Source: Planctomycetaceae bacterium (GTDB lineage: Bacteria > Planctomycetota > Planctomycetia > Planctomycetales > Planctomycetaceae). From it: a stretch of DNA of 33,441 bases. Each line of letters begins with the position of its first letter. Position 1 is the first letter of the stretch. Both the position numbers and the translations under genes were made by a program. The stretch is from contig JAEUII010000379.1 in NCBI GenBank assembly GCA_016795145.1, positions 1 to 33,441 of the forward strand, given 5' to 3'. Positions 24,988 through 33,441 of the stretch are shown one piece after another. The notes beneath the pieces are model-generated. The model saw nothing but the letters and a program-made list of their open reading frames with translations. It did not search any database and was not told the DNA's origin.

Positions 24988-26274
24988 ATGAGCCATCTGT
25001 TGCCGTCAAACTCGCCGCGAAGCTCTGCTCAGCGCCGGCCGCTTTCGCGCCGAACGGTGTTGCGATCGTCCGGAGTCTGTCTTGCACTGCCGTTCCTCGA
25101 CGCGATGACTCGCACGTGTCGCGCGCATGGCGACGAGAAAACTGAATCGCCGCGACGCATGGTGTGCATCCAGACCAACATGGGGATCCTGCCGCAGTAC
25201 TTCTTTCCGGAAGGCGCTGGGGGCGACTATAAGACGAGCCCGTACCTCGAACGGCTTGCACCACATCGGTCTCAGTTCACGGTGTTTTCCGGAGTCAGTC
25301 TGCCCGGTGTTACGGGAGGCCATGCGGCCGAAAAATGCTTCCTGACTGGCACAGCGCATCCGGAACGCGGAGGCTTTCGCAACGGTGTGTCACTCGATCA
25401 GTTCGCGGCCGAAGAGCTGGGCGGCGAGACTCGATTTCCGTCGCTTGTGCTGGCGATCACCAATGAGAATGCCACGTTGAGTTACACTCGAAACGGCGCA
25501 TCAATTCCGTCCGAGAAGAGTCCTCGCAAGCTGTTCGAGAAGCTCTTCATTCAAGGGCGTCCGGAAGACGTCGAAGCGAATGTGGAATCGCTACGCCAGG
25601 GACGCAGCACGCTGGACTTCGTCGCCGAGCAGTCGAAACGTCTTCGCTCTCGACTCTCAGTTGCCGATCAGCAGAAACTCGAACAGTACCAAACGGCGGT
25701 TCGCGATCTGGAGCAGCGTCTTCACGCGGCTCAGGAATGGGAGCGACGTCCGAAGCCCAAAGTGGAGGCTCAGGCGCCTGAAGAGAACAACGATCCTCGG
25801 CAATTCGTTGAACGATCAAAGATGATCTTCGACGTGATGAAGCTGGCCCTCGAAACCGATTCGACTCGCATCGTTTCGCTCTTCATCGACACGACCGTTA
25901 TTCACAACATTACTCATCATGGCAACCGACCGGAAGCACTGACGGAGCTGCGTGGGCATGAGGAACGCCAGTTTCAGGCGCTGAGTGATTTTCTTTCAGA
26001 GCTTTCGGCGTGCAAAGAGCAGGAGCAAACGCTGCTGGATCGAACAATGGTGCTGTACGGCACCTGCATGGGAAGTGCGAATTCTCATTCGAATGTGAAC
26101 CTGCCGGTGTTGCTTGCCGGCGGTGGATTTCGTCATGGTCAGCATCTGGCATTTGATACCGAAAACAATTATCCGCTTTCGAACCTGTACGTTTCGATGC
26201 TTCAGCGACTTGGGCTTGAAGTGGATTCGTTCTCGAGCGGTCGTGGAACCATGCGGGGTCTCGAATTCGCATGA
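24988..26274 (+). CDS. DUF1552 protein, Tat-exported
   Basis: The 428-residue protein opens with a twin-arginine motif (PLSRRTVLRSSGVCLALPFLDAM, Arg21-Arg22) split around a hydrophobic stretch, as in DUF1552 proteins. Other family features are the early RMVCIQTNMGILPQYFFP, FSGVSLPGVTGGHAAEKCFLTG (histidine in the GGH), and THHGNRPEALTELRGHEERQF in two histidine-rich pieces. Later comes VLYGTCMGSANSHSNVNLPVLLAGGGF. The family is thought to be related to DUF1501 (alkaline-phosphatase-like), with no known reaction. Its last bases ATGA overlap the start of the following cytochrome gene, indicating translational coupling. DUF1552 and DUF1592 genes are commonly paired in planctomycetes, so the two products probably act together outside the cytoplasmic membrane. 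Confidence 0.93.
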   Translation: MSHLLPSNSPRSSAQRRPLSRRTVLRSSGVCLALPFLDAMTRTCRAHGDEKTESPRRMVCIQTNMGILPQYFFPEGAGGDYKTSPYLERLAPHRSQFTVFSGVSLPGVTGGHAAEKCFLTGTAHPERGGFRNGVSLDQFAAEELGGETRFPSLVLAITNENATLSYTRNGASIPSEKSPRKLFEKLFIQGRPEDVEANVESLRQGRSTLDFVAEQSKRLRSRLSVADQQKLEQYQTAVRDLEQRLHAAQEWERRPKPKVEAQAPEENNDPRQFVERSKMIFDVMKLALETDSTRIVSLFIDTTVIHNITHHGNRPEALTELRGHEERQFQALSDFLSELSACKEQEQTLLDRTMVLYGTCMGSANSHSNVNLPVLLAGGGFRHGQHLAFDTENNYPLSNLYVSMLQRLGLEVDSFSSGRGTMRGLEFA

Positions 26275-29200
26275 ACATTCTGACGCTCGGTGAAGACTGC
26301 CGCACTGTTCCGGAGCAGACTGGAAACACCATGGACTCCACCTCCTGGAAGACACAAAGTTGCGTCGGGCTTGGCGATGTCGGACTAAGATTCCGAGCTG
26401 CCTGCTACGTTCTGCTGACGCTTCTGTTTGTGCAGGCTTCGCCGGTTCATGCACAGGAAAAGACGCACGCGCCCGGATCGCAGGTTGAGGATTTCCTGAC
26501 TCAGTATTGTGTGGAATGTCACTCCGGGAATACCGCACCGGTCGGGCTGGATCTGAAGACGCAATCGCGAGATCTCACGCAGCCCGATGACCTTCGGCGG
26601 TGGATTCGAATGTATGATCAGATCGCAGCAGGCGCCATGCCTCCAGCGGACTCCGAACAGCCAACTGCGGACGCGCGGCAGGCTGTCCTGAAGTCACTGG
26701 AGACTTCACTGATCGAAGCCGAAAAATCGATTGATGCACTGACGCCGCGTCTGAGAAGACTGACTCGCCGCGAATACGAGAACATCATTCGTGACATCTT
26801 CGACATGCCCGGCATTGCGTTGGCTGAGAACCTACCCGCAGATGGCAAAGCCAATGGATTCGATCGAGTCCCCGGCGCGCTGGATATCTCGCACGTGAAC
26901 ATCGCCAAGTACCTGGAAGCCGCGGACCATATTCTGGACTACGCCATTTGTACTCGTCCCGAACCACCAACGATTACGACTCGCAGGATTTCGCTCGTCA
27001 ACCGCGGCGGTTTTGTTGCTCACATCGTCATGAATGGAGACGGAGTGCTCCTGAAGGACGGACGCCCTGATCCTGACTTCCCGCCTGCCGGCGAACAGAA
27101 TCATTTGGATGAAGGAGCCCACGAACGATGGGGTTCGTTTGAAAACGGAGCCAGCGTTGGGCTGTTTCGTCACGAAGATGAATCTGTCAGTCCCTATTTC
27201 ATTGAGCACGTCACGATCTATCCGGCTCGGTATCGAGTGCGCACATCGTTGTGGAGTTTTCAATGGGACCAGGGCAAAGTCCTTCCCGGGCGAGGCACTG
27301 AAGCTGCGCGGCTGTCGGTCGTTCAACTGACGGGAGACGGACGCGGCGGACAGCATCCCAGTTCTGTCCTTGGATACTTCAACGCGCCAGCTGGTAAGGC
27401 GATGGAACATGAGCTGACCGTGTGGTTGAATCACAATGAACTGATTGGCTTCAATGCCGCATCGCTGGCCCCCGCAGCAAACTACTACAAGCCAAAGAGG
27501 GCCATGGAGTTTACGGGACCTGGGATTGTTGTGGACTGGCTGGACATTGAAGGCCCGTTGTACGACAGCTGGCCGACCAAAAGTCACCAGGTGCTGTTCG
27601 GGGATCTGCCGCTTGTGGAGTTTCGTGCGGAAGATCATCCAGGCGTTCGCCCGCCGGTCAGGCAGCGTCCGCGTCAGATTGGAGCCGCAAGGAATCGCCC
27701 TGACCCTGAACCTGGGATTTGGACCGTTCGAAGCGAGCAGCCTCTGGAGGATGCGAAACGACTGCTGCAGCGTTCACTGCCTCTGTTATTCCGGCGGCCC
27801 GTTTCGGCAGACGTTCTTCATGACTATGTGGCGATCGTGGAATCGCGATTGAAGGAAGGCGATTGCTTTGAGCTGGCTATGCGAGCCGCCTATCGCAGCG
27901 CGTTGGTGTCACCGGACTTCCTTCTTCAGATCAACAGCGAAGTCGTGGCACAAGATGCAAGCGAGGGCGATGCGACGTCGGATGAGACAAGTTCAATGGT
28001 GGATTCCCGAGGACTTGCGAATCGGCTTGCATCGTTTCTATGGAGTTCTGCGCCGGACGAACGGCTTAGTGAACTTGCGGACCAAGGTGAGTTGTCGAAA
28101 GCCGACGTCCTTCATCGCGAAGTGGAACGGATGCTGAATCATGAGCGATCGCAGCGGTTCATCAACGACTTTGTCGGTCAGTGGCTTCGTCTGTACGAGA
28201 TTGGAGCGAACGACCCCGATCGCAAACTGTATCCCGAGTTCAGCCCGTACCTGCAGGATGCGATGGTCGCGGAGACTCGCAGCTTCTTCGAGACCGCTCT
28301 GAGAGAAGACCTCAACGTTGCACAGCTTGTTGATTCCGATTTTGTCATGATTAATGAGAAGCTGGCGTCGCACTATGGAATACCGGGCGTTGTTGGAACT
28401 CAGGTGCGTCGAGTTCCGGTGCCGGAGGGATGCCTTCGAGGAGGCTTATTGACTCAGGCCGCGATTTTGAAGATCACCGCCAACGGAACGACCACCAGTC
28501 CGGTTCCTCGGGGAGCCTTCGTCATGGATCGAATTCTTGGCGAAACCCCGGAGCCACCTCCGTCAACGGTCCCGGCGATTGAACCGGATGTGCGAGGTGC
28601 CACGACGATCCGGGAGCAGCTGGACAAACACAGAAGCAACGCCGTTTGTGCTTCATGCCACCGCCGGATGGATCCACCGGGATTTGCCCTGGAAGCGTTC
28701 GATGTGATCGGCGGCTATCGAACTCGGTACCGATCGATTGGCGAAGGAGATCCTGCAGAGCGAGGCAACATCGATCCGTTGATCGGGCTGAGTTTTCGGC
28801 TGGGGCGTCCCGTCGATGCCAGCGGAACGATGCCGGATGGACGTGCGTTTCAGAGTGTCGCTGATTTTCGAAAGGTGATTGGCAGTGAAGACGACACGCT
28901 CCTGCGAAACCTTGCGAAACAGATTCTGATTTACGGTACCGGACGAGTTCCAGGGTTCAGTGATCGCAGCGCGATGAATCAGATCATTGAGCAGACAAAG
29001 AAACGGGGCGGTGGAGTACGAACGCTTCTGCATGCAGTGGTTGAGAGTCGGCTGTTTTCGGGAACGGAGATTTGGTCCGATGATTCGGACTTTGCGGATA
29101 AGGAAACGCAGGTCGTTCGATCGTCCGTCGATGAGCAGCGAGTCATGCTGGCTCCTGAGCCAACGGCCGTCCGGACACCGGTACGTCGCACAGAGCTAAG

Positions 29201-29723
29201 GGAACAGCAAGCGATTACAGACGCAAAGCCGCTGACAGGCAACGTGCGAACAATTCGCGTGCAGGTTCACGGCCTGTTCATTCCCGAGCAGTTGGAAGTG
29301 TTTCGCGTCCGGATGCAGCAGATGAATCAGGCGGGACTTGAGAGTGTGGATTTCGACACAGCGGAAGCAGCGATTCAGATTAGCGTGGACGGCGACCTGT
29401 TTCGCAACACGAACGATGAGCAAGCCATTCAGCGTCTGAATGAAAGAATGCAGCATGTGTCTCGGGGATTGTTTGCCATCAAGCCTTTGAGTCCGATTCC
29501 GGCGTCAGAGCGTCAGACGATTGATTTCCAGATCGTGGGACTTGACTGCAAAGCGTGTTCGCTGGCCGTGCACGACATTCTGAATCGTCAGGAGGGCGTC
29601 ATTCACGCCAAAGCAAGCTTCAGAGACGGCGTCGCCAGAGCCTGGATCGATCCCTCGAAGACCGATCGTGCGAAAGTGCTGGACGGCATGAAGAAGGCCG
29701 GGATCACGGTGCGTGAGGAATAG
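26271..29723 (+). CDS. DUF1592-family exported cytochrome with C-terminal tandem HMA-like domains
   Basis: The 1150-residue protein (or 1130 from ATG 26331) overlaps the DUF1552 stop by four bases. A signal-type hydrophobic stretch runs to SPVHAQE. Heme site 1 is CVECH (80-84) in a PSCyt1 domain. DUF1587 follows (RRLTRREYENIIRDIF), then a beta-rich region, DUF1595 (from about 493), DUF1592 (from about 575), DUF1588 (RGGLLTQAAILKITANGTTTSPV, split near 722-745) with heme site 2 CASCH (793-797), and DUF1585 (about 863-925). Past the normal end, two ferredoxin-like modules remain: about 991-1070 (IRVQVHGLFIPEQL, no CxxC) and 1083-1149 (FQIVGLDCKACSLAVHDIL, Cys1093 and Cys1096), like heavy-metal-associated (HMA) domains. 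The HMA tail is unusual; a metal-sensing or metal-delivery role is inference. Confidence 0.9.
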   Translation: MNILTLGEDCRTVPEQTGNTMDSTSWKTQSCVGLGDVGLRFRAACYVLLTLLFVQASPVHAQEKTHAPGSQVEDFLTQYCVECHSGNTAPVGLDLKTQSRDLTQPDDLRRWIRMYDQIAAGAMPPADSEQPTADARQAVLKSLETSLIEAEKSIDALTPRLRRLTRREYENIIRDIFDMPGIALAENLPADGKANGFDRVPGALDISHVNIAKYLEAADHILDYAICTRPEPPTITTRRISLVNRGGFVAHIVMNGDGVLLKDGRPDPDFPPAGEQNHLDEGAHERWGSFENGASVGLFRHEDESVSPYFIEHVTIYPARYRVRTSLWSFQWDQGKVLPGRGTEAARLSVVQLTGDGRGGQHPSSVLGYFNAPAGKAMEHELTVWLNHNELIGFNAASLAPAANYYKPKRAMEFTGPGIVVDWLDIEGPLYDSWPTKSHQVLFGDLPLVEFRAEDHPGVRPPVRQRPRQIGAARNRPDPEPGIWTVRSEQPLEDAKRLLQRSLPLLFRRPVSADVLHDYVAIVESRLKEGDCFELAMRAAYRSALVSPDFLLQINSEVVAQDASEGDATSDETSSMVDSRGLANRLASFLWSSAPDERLSELADQGELSKADVLHREVERMLNHERSQRFINDFVGQWLRLYEIGANDPDRKLYPEFSPYLQDAMVAETRSFFETALREDLNVAQLVDSDFVMINEKLASHYGIPGVVGTQVRRVPVPEGCLRGGLLTQAAILKITANGTTTSPVPRGAFVMDRILGETPEPPPSTVPAIEPDVRGATTIREQLDKHRSNAVCASCHRRMDPPGFALEAFDVIGGYRTRYRSIGEGDPAERGNIDPLIGLSFRLGRPVDASGTMPDGRAFQSVADFRKVIGSEDDTLLRNLAKQILIYGTGRVPGFSDRSAMNQIIEQTKKRGGGVRTLLHAVVESRLFSGTEIWSDDSDFADKETQVVRSSVDEQRVMLAPEPTAVRTPVRRTELREQQAITDAKPLTGNVRTIRVQVHGLFIPEQLEVFRVRMQQMNQAGLESVDFDTAEAAIQISVDGDLFRNTNDEQAIQRLNERMQHVSRGLFAIKPLSPIPASERQTIDFQIVGLDCKACSLAVHDILNRQEGVIHAKASFRDGVARAWIDPSKTDRAKVLDGMKKAGITVREE

Positions 29724-29755
29724 GCCGGCGAGAGGAGTTCGGTGGCTTACGAACA

Positions 29756-29822
29756 ACTCCCCCACCCAGACAACGTCTGGGAGGGGTCGAGCGAGCGTTA
29801 GCAAGCTCGGGGGTGGGCCGCG
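29756..29822. repeat. GAGCTTGCT...CTCGACCCCTCCC dispersed element, copy 2 (inverted)
   Basis: Reverse complement of the element at 20170-20233. It contains CCCAGAC-GTT-GTCTGGG where copy 1 has CCCAAAC...GTTTGGG, a compensatory change that keeps the stem. It follows the DUF1592/HMA gene stop by about 30 bases. Confidence 0.75.
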
Positions 29823-29974
29823 ACAGACAGCGGGACTCCCTTGCGAATTTGGACAGAATTCAGAAATTCCGCGTGAGTCCCGGAAGAGTCATTTTGCGAC
29901 CGGTATAGTGAATCTGAAGTCTGCTCCCGTTGGGCGGGGAATTTCCAGCTGTTTACTGCAACGAAGGCTCCGTG

Positions 29975-30499
29975 ATGAAACGCATTTGCACTGTTCTGAT
30001 GTTTGGTGTTCTTTATCTGTTGGGTGGTCAGTCTGTGAGCGCACAGGAACCGCAGACACCTGGTCCCGAGCAGGCTGAACTGAAAGCTCTGGAAGGTACC
30101 TGGGACGCTGTCATGAAGATGGCTGATGGTTCGGAAATGAAGGGCGTAGCCGAGTACAAGATGATTTGTGAAGGCATGTGGCTGCAGTCCGACTTTCAGA
30201 GCGATTTCGGAGGAATGAAGTTTCACGGTCGCGGACTGGACAGTTATGACTCCGCCACGAAGAAGTGGAATTCGATCTGGGTGGATTCGATGAACGGTTC
30301 GCCAATGACCCTGACCGGGACGAAAGACGGAAAGAAGATGGTCATGACGGGCGAAGGCCCGGGACCAAATGGTGTGGCAAAGTACAAGACGATCTCGGTG
30401 AATGAATCTGCCGACAAGATGACATTTCAGATGTTCATGGTGACGGATGGTAGTGAAGCAGAACTGATGAAGGTCACGTATACCCGCCGCAAGAAGTAA
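29975..30499 (+). CDS. Secreted DUF1579-like protein
   Basis: From ATG 29975 the protein has 174 residues: a signal peptide (MKRICTVLMFGVLYLLGG, cleavage near SVSAQE), then a beta-rich domain with ALEGTWDAVMKMADGSEMKGVAEYKMICEGMWL in pieces, and a SYDSATKKWNSIWVDSM segment. This is the pattern of DUF1579 (calycin-like small barrels that may bind a hydrophobic ligand). An upstream in-frame start at 29930 is disfavoured because GAAGG at 29963-29967 sits seven bases before 29975 and the signal peptide begins cleanly there. It is 206 bases after the cytochrome gene, past a repeat, so it may be separately transcribed. Ligand unknown. Confidence 0.8.
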   Translation: MKRICTVLMFGVLYLLGGQSVSAQEPQTPGPEQAELKALEGTWDAVMKMADGSEMKGVAEYKMICEGMWLQSDFQSDFGGMKFHGRGLDSYDSATKKWNSIWVDSMNGSPMTLTGTKDGKKMVMTGEGPGPNGVAKYKTISVNESADKMTFQMFMVTDGSEAELMKVTYTRRKK

Positions 30500-30536
30500 T
30501 CTCGCCTCATCCCCACTCACACCATGCATCGGGCCT

Positions 30537-30604
30537 TATTCCCACGCAGGCGAGAACTCAGAGCATAGAAGGCTGGGTCCCCGCCTGCGCGGGGATGACG
30601 GTTC
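30537..30604. repeat. REP-like palindromic repeat, copy 2
   Basis: TATTCCCACGCAGGCGAGAA ... GGCTGGGTCCCCGCCTGCG CGGGGATGACGG. It is related to the copy at 18835-18900 and is likewise extragenic, lying between the DUF1579-like gene and the bidirectional terminator. Confidence 0.65.
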
Positions 30605-30655
30605 GAACCAAAGTAATGCGGTCAACAAGCAAATGGTGTAGACCATCGCAACAAA

Positions 30656-30685
30656 AAAAGGGCTGCCATCTCTGGCAGCCCTTTT
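30656..30685. terminator. Bidirectional Rho-independent terminator
   Basis: A perfect 13-base stem AAAAGGGCTGCCA / TGGCAGCCCTTTT with a TCTC loop, an A-run on the left and TTTT on the right, lies between the convergent DUF1579-like and beta-helix genes. It can end transcription from both sides. It is the clearest intrinsic terminator in the window. Confidence 0.92.
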
Positions 30686-30717
30686 CTGTTTCCACTTCAG
30701 GTGACTGAAGCTTCAGA

Positions 30718-33441
30718 TTATGGGAGGAATGGAGCGAATCCGATGTTCGGCCATGCTGGATCCGCAGCACCTCGCAGGTTGTAGTTTCCGTTCGTGAATG
30801 CCCCCTGGATGTTCTGAGTCGAACCGAAGTTGATGAACGTATTGTTTGGGCTGTTCAGGTTCGGTCCGTCATCCACCTGGAACAAGGAAGCATCACGACT
30901 CACGACTCCAGCACCAAAGAACTGCTGCTTCAGCACGTCCAGGTTGGTGTAGATCGCTCCAAGGTCACTCGGGGCAATCTGATTACCTGAGTTGTTCTGG
31001 AATCGCATATCAAGCTGAGCCGTGTCATCAAGATAGATGTAGTCGAACTGCGTGTTGACCGTAGTTGTACCCTGAGAGTCTGATGTGTTTCCGGCTGAGA
31101 GGAAGGAGCTGGTGACCAGGTCTTCTTCGAGGTTGCCTCCGAAGACGTTATTCTGGATATCAGCTGCAACATAAGATCCCGTTCCGACATCGATTCTCAG
31201 ACCTTCTCCTGTGACAGTTCCCACACCATTGTTCTGAATTGTGTTGCCGGTCATAGTCAGCAAACTGTTCTGTACTGTTCGAAGGTTGAGGTATGGAGCC
31301 ATATAAGCAGTGTTTCCATTGACGCTGCCGGCGTTCAGAGCAAAGAACTCCGGACGGAATGGGCTGTAGTTCGTGTTGTCAACAACAGGGTTTCCAAGGA
31401 AGATGAATCGAGACTGATTCATATCAGAGTCGGCTCGCATGTAGACACCTTCGGTACCATTCGAGACGATCGTGTTGTCGGTCAGAGTAATTCGGACCGG
31501 GTCGAACACTGACGCACCGAACTCGCGGTCGCGGGTACCGGAAGCACCTGTCAGCTGCAGATTGACGCCACGCTGGCCGTTATTCGAAACGAGGTTGTTG
31601 CTCATCGTGAACTGAGGTACTGCACCGGATTCTGTTACGCCAAGGATACCGTTAATCTGGTCAGTTGAAGCAGTGTTCGCTGTTTCGTTGTCGACACTTC
31701 CGGATGGGATGCCAGTTGCGACACCTCCCATAACATTCAGGCTAACCCCGTCTCCACCGTTTCCGGCATCCAGTCCGTTGTTAGTACCACCAATCGTATT
31801 GTCACTCACCGTGATCACTGGACGTGGATTTCCGGTGGCGTCCCTGCCAGTTGCAGTGATTGCGACCCCATCATCAGCGTTATCCTGAATCAGGTTGCCT
31901 TCGCCAACGTTGCCGACGACCAGGGTCCCCGTCGTATTCTCCGTGAAGTTGGCCTGGATACCATCTCCATCGATCACATCAACATCCTGATTCGAGTTCG
32001 TGTCCTCACCTGGATCAAGCTGTCCGTTTCCATTGAGGTCTTCACCCGGATCAAGAAGCCCGTTGTTATTTGTAGCGGTATTCTCTGTTACGCCCGCGAT
32101 GCTGTTGCTGATGGTCGTTCGAGTCACACGGACAGTACCGTCTGACGTTCCGCTGGCATCCCAGCGAATACCGTTACCTCCGGCTGTTGTACCGTTGCCG
32201 TCGATTGTTGTTGTTGCGGAGTTGGCCGTAATCAGGATGTCAGACGAACCACCACTGGTTTCGATATGCACCCCATCCCGGCCGTTGTTGGAGATGTTCG
32301 TGTTGCCCAGCGTGCTGGCCGCTGAGTGAGCACCGCCGGTTGCCGCAGCAGCCGTGCTGGTGATTTCCACCAGAGCTCGTGACTGTTCTGTCGCGATGAT
32401 CTGAATACCATCAACTCCGTTCTGATCGACGAAGAGGCCGTCGAACACTGAGCGTCGTCCTGGAGGCAATCCCACGGTTGGGTCACCAAAGGATGAGTTC
32501 TCTGATGTCTGCACCTGAATACCGTTGGCTCCGTTGTCGGAGAATGTGCTCAGTGTGATGTCTGAGATCAGTGTTGCATCGCCGCGTGTTCTGAAAGAAG
32601 CACCATCCAGCCCGTTGTTGCTGAAGTTGCTGTCGTCGATCGTTACCGTGTTGGCCGTTCCTGTGTTCGGCTGATTTGGATCAGTCTTGTCGTTGCCCTG
32701 CACATCCACATCCAGGCCGTCACCTTCATTGCCTGTTGATGTCACTCCGTTCAGAGTTGCAGTCAGCAGAGATGAGTCCTGTCGGCGGAAGTTGATGCCG
32801 TCGCCATTCAGCAGTGGGTCAACACCATTCTGCGTTCCGGTGACGGTTACGTCGGTCAGAGTGACGTTAGCGCTTCCGTTTCCGGTCACGTTCACACCGA
32901 TACCAACATCAGTATTGCCGCTGATGGTGTTTGCGTCAGCTGCTGCTGTTCCACCAACCACCAGGTTGAGTCGATTGTTATCCTGAATCAGCGGCAGAGC
33001 CGGAGGCGTATGGTTTGCTCCCAGCAGGTTGGCGACGATACCGCCGTGGGCATTCGTTGACAGTGTGTTGCCAAGAACTGTCGCATCAATTTCTGCTTCA
33101 GTCGTTGGGCTTGTCAGCTGGTTAAGCAGAAGGCCAGCTTCACCGTTTCCAGTGATCGTGTTGCCTCTGATGACTCGGTTGCTGGCGACAGTTCCAAAGT
33201 CGATGTCGCCACCATTGTCAATCAACAGGGCAGCACCGTTACCACCGTTGTTGGTGATCGTGTTGTTGATCAGGTTGCCATTGATCAGAGCACCGTTCGC
33301 AGCGAGTGCCCGGAAGCCGTCGCCGTCGTTGTTGTTGATTGTGTTGCCCTGAGTGAATGACGTTCCGCTGTAGACGTTGACGCCGGCTCCACCAATGGTG
33401 TTGTCAGCATGGATCTCCGCGTTGGCACCGTTCGCTTCGAG
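30718..33441 (-). CDS. Giant right-handed beta-helix protein, C-terminal part (runs off right edge)
   Basis: About 907 residues are visible and the frame stays open to the right edge, so the true start is outside the window; an internal TTG at 33225 is not the start. The sequence is a long run of short glycine/asparagine-rich coils (NxITGNGxxGI, NTISGN, NNGxxGV), the pattern of parallel beta-helix or pectate-lyase-like surface proteins. A loop near 31960-32070 has tandem EF-hand-like segments (NNNGLLDPGEDLNGNGQL, then DPGEDTNSNQDVDVIDGDG), which suggests calcium binding as in dockerins. The last ~100 residues (FNYTGSIYTNLDVL-like, ending NIGFAPFLP) look like a cap. No sorting signal was recognised at the C-terminus. 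Enzyme activity cannot be read from the repeats; adhesion or polysaccharide binding is possible. Confidence 0.88.
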   Translation of the reverse strand, partial: LEANGANAEIHADNTIGGAGVNVYSGTSFTQGNTINNNDGDGFRALAANGALINGNLINNTITNNGGNGAALLIDNGGDIDFGTVASNRVIRGNTITGNGEAGLLLNQLTSPTTEAEIDATVLGNTLSTNAHGGIVANLLGANHTPPALPLIQDNNRLNLVVGGTAAADANTISGNTDVGIGVNVTGNGSANVTLTDVTVTGTQNGVDPLLNGDGINFRRQDSSLLTATLNGVTSTGNEGDGLDVDVQGNDKTDPNQPNTGTANTVTIDDSNFSNNGLDGASFRTRGDATLISDITLSTFSDNGANGIQVQTSENSSFGDPTVGLPPGRRSVFDGLFVDQNGVDGIQIIATEQSRALVEITSTAAAATGGAHSAASTLGNTNISNNGRDGVHIETSGGSSDILITANSATTTIDGNGTTAGGNGIRWDASGTSDGTVRVTRTTISNSIAGVTENTATNNNGLLDPGEDLNGNGQLDPGEDTNSNQDVDVIDGDGIQANFTENTTGTLVVGNVGEGNLIQDNADDGVAITATGRDATGNPRPVITVSDNTIGGTNNGLDAGNGGDGVSLNVMGGVATGIPSGSVDNETANTASTDQINGILGVTESGAVPQFTMSNNLVSNNGQRGVNLQLTGASGTRDREFGASVFDPVRITLTDNTIVSNGTEGVYMRADSDMNQSRFIFLGNPVVDNTNYSPFRPEFFALNAGSVNGNTAYMAPYLNLRTVQNSLLTMTGNTIQNNGVGTVTGEGLRIDVGTGSYVAADIQNNVFGGNLEEDLVTSSFLSAGNTSDSQGTTTVNTQFDYIYLDDTAQLDMRFQNNSGNQIAPSDLGAIYTNLDVLKQQFFGAGVVSRDASLFQVDDGPNLNSPNNTFINFGSTQNIQGAFTNGNYNLRGAADPAWPNIGFAPFLP

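Noticed and set aside
26271..26330. ATG at 26271 as an error for ATG 26331 in the DUF1592 gene
   Set aside because: Neither can be excluded. The 4-base overlap with the DUF1552 stop supports 26271, while 26331 would shorten the leader before the signal sequence; the longer form was kept.
33223..33225. TTG start codon for the beta-helix protein
   Set aside because: The frame continues upstream without a stop to the window edge and the upstream residues (GNTINNNDGDGFRALAANG) carry the same beta-helix pattern.

Overview
The window looks like chromosome from a planctomycete (Planctomycetota, probably order Planctomycetales). The main reason is the density of protein families that are typical of that phylum: secreted 'planctomycete cytochrome' proteins (PSCyt1/DUF1587/DUF1595/DUF1592/DUF1588/DUF1585), Tat-exported DUF1501 and DUF1552 proteins, a leucine-rich-repeat/TPR lipoprotein, large beta-helix and cadherin-type surface proteins, and abundant intergenic hairpin repeats. 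I cannot name the genus. No tRNA, rRNA, CRISPR array, transposase, phage gene or recognisable defence system was seen.

Layout. 1-571: 5' part of a PSCyt1/DUF1587 cytochrome gene (minus strand) that leaves the window on the left. 572-2528: repeat-rich DNA surrounding mtnA (methionine salvage). 2529-10828: a minus-strand run of a membrane protein with a degenerate spermidine-synthase-like domain, nadD, a DUF309 gene and cobalamin-dependent methionine synthase metH. 11107-12354: thrC, divergent from that run. 12604-14297: a small receiver-like protein and an LRR+TPR lipoprotein (minus). 14706-19986: a cadherin-domain membrane protein, a DUF58/vWA protein, a DUF2617-like protein and a small secreted peptide (plus). 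20253-29723: two divergent two-gene operons of exported proteins, [di-heme PSCyt2-like protein + DUF1501] to the left and [DUF1552 + DUF1592-type cytochrome with a C-terminal heavy-metal-associated-like extension] to the right, separated by a 950-bp array of large inverted-repeat units. 29975-30499: a secreted DUF1579-like protein. 30718-33441: C-terminal part of a giant right-handed beta-helix protein (minus) leaving the window on the right, separated from its convergent neighbour by a strong bidirectional terminator.

Function. mtnA, metH and thrC touch methionine/threonine metabolism and nadD makes NAD; these are housekeeping. The 20-30 kb part is an accessory, exported redox locus. What stands out is (i) the HMA-like tail on the DUF1592 cytochrome, (ii) a window-wide family of short hairpin repeats ('hairpin followed by CTACA') with compensatory base changes between copies, two of which lie in frame in the linker of metH and one of which supplies the stop codon of mtnA, and (iii) the large-hairpin array filling the divergent promoter region of the exported redox locus. 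Protein family assignments are from recognised motifs only; no database search was run.
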